Shown piece after piece: positions 24,411 to 33,945 of a stretch of DNA of 64,000 nt. Below the pieces are notes generated by a model, which saw only the letters and a program-made list of their open reading frames with translations, made no database searches and was not told the origin of the DNA. The first letter of the stretch is position 1. Each line of letters begins with the position of its first letter. Position numbers and translations under genes: made by a program. This DNA comes from Epiperipatus broadwayi (lineage: Eukaryota > Onychophora > Udeonychophora > Euonychophora > Peripatidae): the NCBI GenBank assembly GCA_028023455.1, contig JAQFVV010000022.1:8759100-8823099 (forward strand), in the 5' to 3' direction.

Positions 24411-24535
24411 TGCATACACTATCTTACATTTCAACTGTCCTGCAGTCTTCTTCAGAGCCACTTTTATTTTAATTTTTTGCTTTGAATAAGACTGTAGGAC
24501 AGTCAAAATGTAAGATTGGGTATGCATACATGTAC
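24405..24535 (-). mobile_element. Family B hairpin with hammerhead-like core
   Basis: Inverted arms about 24405-24460 and 24481-24535 (TATGCATACACTATCTTACA against TGTAAGATTGGGTATGCATA). On the minus strand the left arm reads CTGAAGA (complement of 24449-24455), an A, GACTG, a loop, CAGTT and GAAAT-GTA. This gives a hammerhead core with stem II of five pairs (one G-U; the right arm has CAGTC, restoring G-C), and cleavage after GTA. Stem I is only about two pairs. The right-arm copy has lost the core bases. No ORF. Likely a small retroposon; ribozyme status uncertain. Confidence 0.55.
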
Positions 24536-25257
24536 AATAAAAGATTTTTGCTAAAAAGTATTCAAAATAGAGTGGATAAATTGCATTTATATAAGATATT
24601 AAAGCAAAATAAAGGAAGTGGTTAATTTGGTAATTTTCATTGTAATTAGAGATTAGTTTTTAAAAGAGTATTATAATTTAAAGCATTGTTATACCAAAAA
24701 AACTAATAGGTAGGTAGATTTTTATTTAAATTTATTGAAAGAGAAGCTCTCATAAATTGCTATATATATAGCACTAAAATTTTGTAGACTCTCATAAGTC
24801 TATCTTTTGATCAAAAATATTAGTATCATCTTAGTTTATTGACAGTTAGTCTTATGAATTTTTATGACATTTTAAAATTGTTTGTGTGGAAGTTAATGAG
24901 ATTAAGATTATTAAAAATGAATACTTAATGTTTCAGCCTTTTAAATATTAAACTGAATCATTTGTAATACAGTTTTATTTATATCTACAATGAATACCAT
25001 TTCATTTTTCAATACTCTCAGTGAGTTTCAGGCCAAGTCATACCCACTTTTATTTTGAGACTCATTTTGTTAGATTGATATTTGGACATAAAAAGTTCCT
25101 GTGAGAGTTTGATATGTCATTTATGTGGGTAGGTAGAGAGTTTTTTCATTCAACATATTTATATAATATTTTATGCCATATCTTTCTGATATCATAATTT
25201 TTTAGTTCTTCAATCAATACCCTCAATCAATATTATATTGAAATTCTTATAATGATA

Positions 25258-25360
25258 AAAATAGCCTATTATTTATATAGTACAGACTGCATATGTAATA
25301 TTATAAAGAAGAAACAAACTGCAGTCTGTGCTATATAAATACTAGGCTATTTATTACAGT
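25258..25360. repeat. Short palindromic element
   Basis: Arms about 25258-25295 and 25318-25358 are complementary (AATAGCCTATTATTTATATA, GTACAGACTGC against GCAGTCTGTGC, TATATAAATACTAGGCTATT). MITE-like hairpin; no ribozyme core seen. Confidence 0.8.
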
Positions 25361-25810
25361 AAATTCAAAATTTACTATGTATTTCTGGTTGTAGGAGTTA
25401 AAAATGAGATTCTCTCTCTCTCTCCTGTTATGGAATGAATAGGTTTGTACAATTCAAGTAATAATTTATAACTCAGGCACACAATGGATTGAAGCCTTGA
25501 TTTAAGCATAGTGAGCAATGGTTGACTTATATATAGATAAGCCCTAAGCATAAGCATACACTTATCCTTTTCAAACTGATGCTCATGGGTGAGTGCATGC
25601 AAATTTGTAAAATACATGACAGAAGGTTTATTCCTTTTTCATAATATGATAAATATAATGCATATATGATTACATCTCCAATACTAGCACATAATTGTTT
25701 ATAAACAATAGCAAAGCAAAACTCCATATAGTAGTGCCACCTGTGCTAAACAGAGTAATCAATGGATGCCAGAAAGCTTGTGCATAAAATCCCTATCTAA
25801 TGCCTACTCA

Positions 25811-25866
25811 TCCAATATCCCCAGACTAGTTTCTGGCTTGTGGCCTTCATCAGTGAGGAGCTTTGG
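25811..25866 (-). ncRNA. Hammerhead ribozyme (family A, copy 4)
   Basis: Read on the minus strand: CTGATGA (complement of 25847-25853); stem II GGC-CACAA-GCC with an A-A opposition at its base; GAAAC then TAGTC. The stem III strand ACTAGT is self-complementary, so stem III could form either as a 2-bp hairpin or, more stably, between two molecules. Predicted cleavage after GTC (between 25824 and 25823). Stem I pairs TCCTCA with TGGGGA (six pairs, one G-U), then after an internal loop CCAA with TTGG. This is a type I hammerhead with an interrupted stem I. The non-Watson-Crick base of stem II is the main doubt. Confidence 0.7.
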
Positions 25867-25898
25867 GTCTGAGATCACTCTAGATGCAATGCTCTCAG

Positions 25899-25957
25899 AT
25901 CCAAAGCTCCTCACTGACAAAGGCCACAAGCCAGAAACTAGTCTGGGGATATTGGAT
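25899..25957 (+). ncRNA. Decayed hammerhead (family A, copy 4, second arm)
   Basis: The mirror copy on the plus strand keeps stem I (TCCTCA/TGGGGA and ATCCAA/TTGGAT), stem II and GAAACTAGTC, but the core at 25914-25920 reads CTGACAA, so the conserved G of the CTGATGA box is lost. Probably inactive. Confidence 0.65.
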
Positions 25958-26076
25958 GAGTAGGCATTAGATAGGAATTTTATGCACAAGCCTTCTGGCA
26001 TCCATTGATTACTCTGTTTAGCACAGGTGGCACTACTATATGGAGTTTTGCTTTGCTTTGTTTATAATGCATATAT

Positions 26077-27921
26077 ATATATATATATATATAAATTTTA
26101 TACTTATTTTTAATAACTCAAGTAGTAGATTTTCATAATTATTACTTTATTTTAGATTTTTTATTTTTATTTAAATCTCTCACTCTCAGTTTTGTTTCTC
26201 CAAAAAGACATGACAAATTTCATGAACAACAATTTGTGTAATAAAATGCTTAAATTTTTTTATTTAATATAATTTTAAATATTGGTTAAATATGAACCTG
26301 AAAATGAGATCAATATATTATTTTTTATTAATTTTGTTGGTTGCCACTAAGTTTTGGATTTCCAAAACTTAGAAATTGCTAGTAATTAGGTTTAAACCTC
26401 AAACTTTCCTAAAACACAATATTTCTAATTGAGTAAGCTTAGCCTATTGTATAAATTATTACAATAATATTGACAACCAAAGTGATAAGAGTAATAAGTG
26501 GTTATATTGCTCTGCTTTTTGTTCCTTTCCATAGATCTTTTCATCACTCATTACTCTTTTATTCCTTCTCCACAGTTAATCACATTCAGGATTTATTTCC
26601 AGATAAGTCAGGTAGTCAAGAGCTTATCTAATCTATGTATTAAATGAAGCTGTTCTAGATAGCACTGAAGAGGATATTAATTTAATAAAAATAATATATT
26701 TATTATTCACAAGATACTTATAGACTTTGCTATATCCTATTTCAATTTATTGATAAAGGTTTGGATTTTATAAGATGTATTATTTTTATTTCTATACCAG
26801 TTAATTTTAATCTGAGTTTGAATTCTATGCTTATTCTTCTTACACTACTTATTCACTAATTAACTCATTCTAATAACCTAATTACTTCTCTTTATAAGTA
26901 TTTAATTATACCATTAATTATAATTTCCTATGTAACTATAATTACTACAAACTAATGTGTAAGGTTAATTATTTACCATAATTCCCTAATGGAACCACTA
27001 ACACTATGTTATGGATACATCGCATAACCTTTTTGATCGACACCTTTTACATTCTCCTGAAGTTAATCTAATCTCATAATTTATAATTTCAAATTCATCT
27101 TTTTAATAATAATCAAATACTTAAGATCATTCTGTTCAAAATATATACAATCCACATTGGATGACTAAATTTAAATTTGCTAGAATTGGAATTCAGCATT
27201 AATAACTAATTAATAAAATTACTAATCAAGTGTGATCACATGATCAAACAACATCCATTAAATACAGTCAACTATGTAAAAAAAATTTCAATAATCTCTA
27301 TTCAATGCTTAAGTCATTATATATAAAATAAAATCATACAAAAACATTCTCATAGGCACATGCTAAAAGACTACATTTGCTGCATATGGCAAAATAATAT
27401 TAAGCCATTTTTCCAACATTACATTCTTTTATATTTATACTTTTGCAAATGTCTCAATATTAACCATGATGCAATGCATTTTAATGGTTCATGGCAAAAA
27501 ATATAATTAAATGCATAGTAAATTATAAATTATCTTTTAAAGTCATATTAACTGGCATGGCTCACCATAAATATACTTAGTAACTTCAAATACTAAATGG
27601 CTAAATTATAATCAATATTTAATTACTAATCATTATGTGATCACCATTTCCTATGCCTACACAAACTGTTAACACAGTAATAAACTCTGCAGATATGTAG
27701 TGCAAGCTATAGCAGTGGTACTACTACCTGGACAGTTTGCTACTGTAATAATCAATATTTTTTTCTAAAGTAAACAAATCTGCCTTTCCAATTCTTGAAT
27801 GTGCAATGCTGGACATACATCAACCACATTTGATGAAGTAAAGCATAAATGTTTTTTCATTATTATATGTAATTTAAATCCGATTTTCAACACTCTATGC
27901 TTCTTTTTTATTAGACTACAT
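26077..27921. other. AT-rich intergenic DNA
   Basis: No gene seen. A TA microsatellite abuts the family A element (about 26070-26092). A perfect 10-bp palindrome AAGTTTTGGA/TCCAAAACTT lies near 26349-26370. Confidence 0.5.
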
Positions 27922-28018
27922 TTTCCATATGTCATAGCATCGACCGGGAAGCGAACCCGCTAACCCGGGACAACTGCTTGTAAGGCAGCTGTGCTGACCT
28001 CTCGACCACCAACGCTTA
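27922..28018 (-). mobile_element. tRNA-derived SINE, copy 4
   Basis: The best-preserved member. On the minus strand: AGCGTTGGTGGTCGAGAGGT start, anticodon arm CTGCCTTACAAGCAG, box B GCGGGTTCGCTTCCCGG, then GATGCTATGACATATG. The acceptor strands GCGTTGG and CCGATGC nearly pair, so an almost complete tRNA cloverleaf can be drawn with a 7-nt anticodon loop CTTACAA. Target duplications are not clear. Confidence 0.85.
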
Positions 28019-28588
28019 ATATTTATGAATAATTAGGTATAAGTAATTTCGTATATTTTAAATATCTTTATAACTTTCGAAAAATTAATAACTTATAACA
28101 TTTATTTCATATCTAATTAGTAATATTATTTATTTCCAAAGGTTTATAATTAATTACTCATTTACCAACATACATTCACACACATTTATTTCATGCACTT
28201 TTACAACGATAATTTAAAAAACCTGTTTGAATGAAAGTTTTAATTTAAATAATTTTATTAATTAAACTTTTATTTTAAAAATTATTTATTATTTGTAGAG
28301 ATAATCTTTTATTTAATAATGCAAACTATCTTTGTTAATCAATTTAAATCTTACGATTACAAACTCTTTTATTTATTTTTTTACTGTGTTTTAAAATAAA
28401 TAGAAAAACTTTTTTTTTTTTACCTAAAATTACATTTTTTCAATATATAAAACTTTATTAATAGTAAACTATATACATATATATTTACAATAGAATAAAT
28501 TTATAGGTAAAAGATTGATGAAACTACAATTGATAGTATAAGTTGTTTAATTTTAGTGATGTATAATTATAATTTCAGTGACGAGTAA

Positions 28589-29001
28589 TTACATCTTATG
28601 ATAGGCAAAACTCACTATATATATTGCCACACACACAGCAAGCTAGAGTAATCAATGGATGCCAGAAGGCTTGTGCATAAAATCCCCATCTAATGCCTAC
28701 TCATCAAATATCCCCAGACTAGTTTCTGGCTTATGGCCTTCATCAGTGAGGAGCCTTGGATCTTAGAGCACTGCATCTAGATCTTAGGATTCTCACTGAC
28801 AAATGCCATAAGCCAGAAACTAGTCTGGAGATATTGGATGAGTAGGCATTAGATGGGGATTTTATGCATAAGCCTTCTGGCATTTATTGATTACTCTAGC
28901 TTGCTGTGTGTGGCAATATATATAGTGAGTTTTGCCTGTTCTAACAACAGTTATACACAAGCATAAGAGAAGGTGGTCATGTAATGTTTACATCTTATGA
29001 T
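28589..29001 (+). mobile_element. Family A hairpin element, copy 5 (full length)
   Basis: Element 28603-28987 (385 bp) flanked by perfect 14-bp duplications TTACATCTTATGAT (28589-28602, 28988-29001). Near-perfect palindrome: GGCAAAACTCACTATATATA on the left against its complement ending GTTTTGCC on the right, with the asymmetric tail at the right (AGCATAAGAGAAGGTGGTCA). Two inverted hammerheads lie either side of the centre; the minus-strand one has an intact core. The arms read ACACACAGCAAGCTAGAGTA, different from copy 4, so subfamilies exist. Confidence 0.9.
28702..28761 (-). ncRNA. Hammerhead ribozyme (family A, copy 5)
   Basis: On the minus strand: CTGATGA (complement of 28740-28746), stem II GGC-CATAA-GCC, GAAACTAGTC, and stem I TCCTCA/TGGGGA with a further ATCCAA/TTTGAT helix across an internal loop (one mismatch). 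Cleavage expected between 28717 and 28716. The same A-A opposition at the base of stem II as in copy 4. The plus-strand partner (about 28787-28840) has the decayed core CTGACAA. Confidence 0.7.
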
Positions 29002-29042
29002 CTTAAAGTCATAGATAATATTTCAACTTTTCAAACAGACAT

Positions 29043-29302
29043 GATATTAAAACATATCATAAAATGCTCAATTGTCCAAACACTTTACAACATTTACAAT
29101 GCTTTATTTTCCACCCTTTTCTACAGTTTACAGTTTTGATTGCCCCAGCAATTATGTTCTGAAAAAGATTGCTGGGGCAATCGAAACTGTAAACTGTAGA
29201 AAAGGGTGGAAAATAAAGCATTGTAAAAGTAGTAAAGTGTTTGGACAATTGAGAATTATATGATACATTTGGCAATAGGAAAGAATAGATATTAAAACAT
29301 AT
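29043..29302 (+). mobile_element. Family C hairpin element, copy 1
   Basis: Element 29058-29287 (230 bp) flanked by perfect 15-bp duplications GATATTAAAACATAT (29043-29057, 29288-29302). Arms pair over about 100 bp (GCTCAATTGTCCAAACACTT, GCTTTATTTTCCACCC, GATTGCCCCAGCAAT). As in family A, one end has an unpaired extension (TTGGCAATAGGAAAGAATA). The plus strand has a decayed hammerhead: CTGAAAA (29159-29165), perfect 6-bp stem II GATTGC/GCAATC (29167-29182), GAAAC-TGTA. Two open frames on opposite strands are palindrome shadows. Confidence 0.85.
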
Positions 29303-31218
29303 TAAATTCTTATGTGTGAACTTATGACAAATTTCAAACTTTATTCATGCTTTGCTTTATTTTATCAAATTTATCACACAAAGTATATTTTTTACTACAA
29401 ATAACACTTAGGTTTCTCTTCCCTCCCATTAGACTTCACCCTATTTGGGAGTATATTATGACCATTAAATAAACATGAAAAATGTAGTATAAAATATTAT
29501 TTTAAACTAAATAATAAATACTTTCAATATATAATAAGATTAAACCAACAAAGGAATAATTTAAATTATAATAATAAAAAATAAAATTAAATTTTTGAAT
29601 GATTTATTTTACAGAATTAAATACATTATTTCATTTTCTTATAAAATAGAAAAAGTCTTTATAAATAAACAGTCCAGCTTTTCCAGTAACTTTTAATGCT
29701 AGTAAATTTTTAAGCAATTTTTGAAATAGGAATATATAGAATCATTTCTAAAACAAAACCAGAGTTATATTTTGGTAACACTCTTAACATTAAGTTTTGT
29801 ATGTATGATATACAATTTACTATTCCATTTTAAACCTTCTTTATGTTTACAAAAAACTTTTATGACTACTTTCAGGATAACTGATATAAACTTTTCATTT
29901 TCAAGCATGGAATCACATTATGTTGTAGAGGCATAAAAGTAAGATGCAGAACATTGGTCAGAGTTGGGTGCGATCAAAAAGATAGATCCAGAAGGTCTTA
30001 TTTACTCAGACATAATTTCATTTTAAATAAGCAATATTGTAGTTATCATTTTGTTTTCCAAACTCAGTGCTTCATGGTAACTTTTAATTAAATATTGAGA
30101 TAGTCTCATGTTAATCTTTTTAAATTCTTTGTACTAGCTGATTCCAGAAACCACCCTATTGAAAAATAATTTTATACATCTTATAGCAATCACAACCAAG
30201 TAAAATCAAATTCTAAATAACTAAATAAAAATATTTTCTTTCTTTTTATGATTTTTACTGTAATTAGTGCAATATGGATTTTAATTAACAAAAATCAAAA
30301 CATATAGCAATAGATAAGTAAATGACATACATTTTTTACTATTTTTAAACTTGTATTGGGAATTAATTAAGATTTTATCTTAGAAGACAAAACAACTTTT
30401 GTTATAATCACTTAGATTTCAGATTAATTTTATAACTCTTAATTAATTAATGTTGCTTTTTAATTAAAATAACTTTGAAAAAGACGAATATGTAAACCGA
30501 TTTTTTTGGTACAGAATTGTAAAAAACAATTTTATTTAAATAAAAAGAAAACTATTTTATTTAAACAAATGTTTTGAAGATTACAATTTGTTAACTAAAA
30601 AGTTTAAAAATTACTACTATGTTTTATTAATGTTTATAGAATTTAGAATTTCACACACACATACATTATCACACAAATAATTTACTGTTTATATATATAT
30701 ATGTATGTGTGAATTTGGAGCTTATAAACTTATATCAAAAGATTTTGCATTGTTGATTTAGAAATAATATGCAGTGAGTTAAATGTGAAGATGTTTAAAA
30801 GCTTCATGTTCTTAAGTCAAAATGTTTCAGACTGGCTGATATATATATAGAAATTTAAGTAAAGAAGAAGGTGGAACCATCTTTTTCTTATAAAATCTCT
30901 GTCTTGTGTTGTGACTTGAAAACTCCCTATACAGTCATTATTGCATCTGAATGGTTGTTATATAAGGTTTCTAAATGCGCATGGGGGAAGGTTTCAGCCT
31001 TTCACTTTAATTAACAAATTCCCTTCTAACTTGCCCTAAATAGTTTACTCTCTGCTCTATCTTTAATTCACACCTATGACTCATTGTGAAAGCCTATAAA
31101 GTGTCCACTTTAATATAACTTTCATTATTTATTGTTTGATCCTTAGCAATTTCTTTTATTTTTGACTTTTAAAATTATCTACTAAAAAAAATCCTGAAAT
31201 CTGGAGATAGATGAAACA
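29303..31218. other. AT-rich intergenic DNA
   Basis: No gene or repeat recognised. Confidence 0.5.
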
Positions 31219-31357
31219 CATTTATTTTAGTTTTTTTTCATATGTCATAGCATTGTCCTGGAGGCAAACTCACAACAACCATCTGCAACCAACTGCTTGC
31301 TTGCAAGGTGGTTGCGCTGACCTCTCGGCTAACAATGCTTGACCATTTATTTTAGTT
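31219..31357 (-). mobile_element. tRNA-derived SINE, copy 5 (variant)
   Basis: SINE body 31233-31343 flanked by perfect 14-bp duplications CATTTATTTTAGTT (31219-31232, 31344-31357). The anticodon region carries the longer GCAAGCAAGCAGTTG form shared with the copy at 40679, so there are two subfamilies. Confidence 0.9.
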
Positions 31358-31621
31358 GTGCACATAATATATAAATTTAATGATAAGTAGAACAATGTAA
31401 ATATATTGACTTTTAATATTATGTAGAAATAATTAATTACATATTTTAATGATGTTTGGCTCATTAAAACTTATTGTAGAATAAATTGTGTTGAGATCAT
31501 GGGAAACAGTAGCAAGGACATTATATTTGAGAGTCTGATATTCTGCCTCTGCATGAAACCATGCAGACTGCTATTATTTATAATAATCAATTCATAGTAC
31601 TTATGTTACCTGGTTCACTCA

Positions 31622-31663
31622 ACTTGCCTTCTGGCAGAGAACTTAGCCTTCTGGCAGAGAACT
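31622..31663. repeat. 21-bp direct duplication
   Basis: GCCTTCTGGCAGAGAACTTA occurs twice in a row. Confidence 0.9.
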
Positions 31664-31769
31664 TAATATATATTTTAAGTGAAATATTTTTTCAGTCATT
31701 ATTTAATTAATTTCTTCAGGATTTAAGATCTCTTCAAGATTAATCTAGTTTAAACATTAGCAATTTTTT

Positions 31770-32175
31770 TACACAATGGCGTCACCTAGTGTATGCTTTG
31801 GTAACCAATATGAGGTTATGCATTATAATTCCTATCCATTGGCTACACATCCAAACTGTTTTTTTAGCATATAGATTTTATCAGTGAAACATCTTGGATC
31901 TTAAAAGTGGGTGAAGCAAGAGGGTATTACATTCAAAGATCCAGATGTACTACTCTCAGATCCAAAGCCCATCACTGATAAAAGCCATATGATTGAAACT
32001 AGTCTGGGGATATTGGATAAGTAGACACTGGATAGGGATTGTAATGCCCAACTTTCTTGCATTTATTGATTATTAGAGCTTACACTAGATGGCATTATTT
32101 TGTGAAGAAATTTGCTACTGTTTTAACAGCTTGTTTAAAGCATAAGAAAAGGTGATTATATGATGTTTAATCCAT
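31770..32175 (+). mobile_element. Family A hairpin element, copy 6 (old)
   Basis: Diverged copy with recognisable arms and centre: TCCAAAGCCCATCACTGATA near 31962, then GAAACTAGTCTGGGGATATT near 31994, and the right-hand asymmetric tail (AAGCATAAGAAAAGGTG near 32138, GATGTTTAATCC). The plus-strand hammerhead core reads CTGATAA, with stem II degraded (AGCCATATGATT), so it is dead. No clear target duplication. Confidence 0.75.
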
Positions 32176-33829
32176 TTTATCTGATTATAGACATTATTTT
32201 ATCACTACAGCAAACGTTCATATTCCCGCCATCTTATTCAGAGTCTTTTCTATTTTTTAGGATTCATATATATATAATGATAGTAAATCTGAATTTTTTA
32301 TTAAATAAAAAAAAATAACATTTTATAATCGTAAAAGTAATATTTAACTGCAAAATAAAAATTAAAATATGCATTGATTTTATTTAAATTTTAAAGTTAA
32401 TAATAATATTTGTGATAAAATTAATTAAAATTTGGCTAGAGAACTAGTAATATTCCGAAATGTTAAACGAATAAAAACGATATGATCAGAGATAAGACAT
32501 ATTATGTTTTTTTTTTTTAAGTTGACTAAAAAGAATTTTTTTTTCAAAAAAATTTACATTTTAAATCTAAAATCACAGCAGATAAATTTCAGATTTCTCT
32601 GAAACATGATTACTCGCAACAAATCGCTGCTACACTTTGATGGAGTTAATCCACATGGGACGCATCTTTAAAACAAGCTTCCAAATATTTCAAATAAGCA
32701 TGTCAATTTATTAAAGTTTATTTATGATAGACAACTTTAATGGATACCACGCACACACTCGTGTGTCTAGAAAAACATTTTTTATTTACATAAAATAACT
32801 AAGAAAAAATATCGTTATTAAAGATAATATGCACACGTGTATACAAACGGGTATATTATAAGTGTGTAAGTGCTGATTTTTAAAGCAAACACTTATTCAC
32901 AATTATAAGATATATATATTTAGACATTTCAATTTAGAGCTATAAGACTTTTCTAAATACTATTTTTTTTTTTATAGCTTAACAAATAATTCATAGCTAT
33001 ATTATATGATTTTGGTTAAAATGTAAAAAAATAAAAATTATAATTTAAAAACCATTACTTTCTCTCAATATCCTGCAAAAAATATGTAAAATAATGAACA
33101 TTTTTAAGTATATAAATATATATTCACATAAATGCATTCAGTTATTTTCTAGATTTTCTTATCAGCGAAAATTTCATCTCAATTCCACCATATCACAAAC
33201 CTTCGCTGACTTTCTGCATTGGTAGATAATTACAGTATGTTAACATTTAGATGAGATATGAACTTAAAAAAATGAGAAACCTAGAAAACATCCTTATGTA
33301 TCTATCTTTTGAATTTATTCCGACTGCTACTATATTTCAAACATATAATTGTAGATACCAGAATATATATATACAAGGTGTATGTGCAAAAGAGGTATAC
33401 AGAACATGCCAAGAAATTGATAACAATAAAAACCTCTGTGTCAAGATGTGTTTGAGTGTAGAAACTGTATATCTATTATTACACTTTCCTGTGTATTGTT
33501 TTATAACAAGCTTTTTTTCTTTAGCTAACCAGATCTTTTCTGATAGAGCTAATTCAAGCCCTCTCTTAATATTATAAAAAGTAATGGATATGTTTGAGTA
33601 TTTATAAAATTTAATATCTATATTTAAGATAAAAAATAAATCTAATAATTTTAATTTAATAAAATGATTAATAATCATTGGTGTATTTATTGAAAGTTTT
33701 TATAGAGAAAAAGCAATGGGTAAATTTATGGCACTTATATATTAAGTTTATATAATCCTCCTTCTCTCCATATATATAATTATAAGGGATTTGAATACAG
33801 ATTTTCAAGCTCCCTTCAGCTATATTGGA
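32176..33829. other. AT-rich intergenic DNA
   Basis: No gene accepted. Overlapping opposite-strand open frames at 33251-33678 have no recognisable domain and are likely chance. Confidence 0.45.
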
Positions 33830-33945
33830 GATCATTTATATTTTTCACATGTGTGGTCATGTGTATCGGTTGTATGAGATAGAGTGGATAGCTAAAGAGA
33901 TCTTGAAAGTCTTTGTTCAAACCCCCTATAATTACACCTAAACTT
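33830..33945 (+). mobile_element. Family D fragment
   Basis: TTGGAGATCATTTATA followed by GTGTGGTCATGTGTATCGGT, GATAGAGTGGATAGCT and TTGTTCAAACCCCCTATA matches the 3' part of family D. It begins at the base that follows the predicted hammerhead cleavage site in the full copies (TTGG near 33827). The last segment is box B-like (GTTCAAACCCC). Confidence 0.65.

Larger units (their letters stand above)
25654..26076 (-). mobile_element. Family A hairpin element, copy 4 (full length)
   Basis: Element 25668-26062 (395 bp) flanked by perfect 14-bp duplications TATAATGCATATAT (25654-25667, 26063-26076). After the asymmetric tail at the left (TACATCTCCAATACTAGCAC), the rest is one nearly perfect palindrome with arms of about 160 bp: GCAAAACTCCATATAGTAGT, GCCACCTGTGCTAAACAGAG, CTTGTGCATAAAATCCC and the ribozyme region. 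Each arm carries a hammerhead in opposite orientation; the minus-strand one is intact, the plus-strand one has CTGACAA instead of CTGATGA. Two opposite open frames at 25766-26001 merely reflect the palindrome. Confidence 0.9.

Noticed and set aside
25766-26001. Opposite-strand open frames giving nearly the same 65-residue peptide
   Set aside because: They lie in the arms of a palindrome and start or end in ribozyme sequence; the peptide is a by-product of inverted repetition. The same applies to 29057-29275 and 14155-14688.
33251-33678. Overlapping plus- and minus-strand frames of 108 and 113 residues, the longest in that region
   Set aside because: No recognisable domain, biased composition, and opposite-strand overlap; chance openness is likely.
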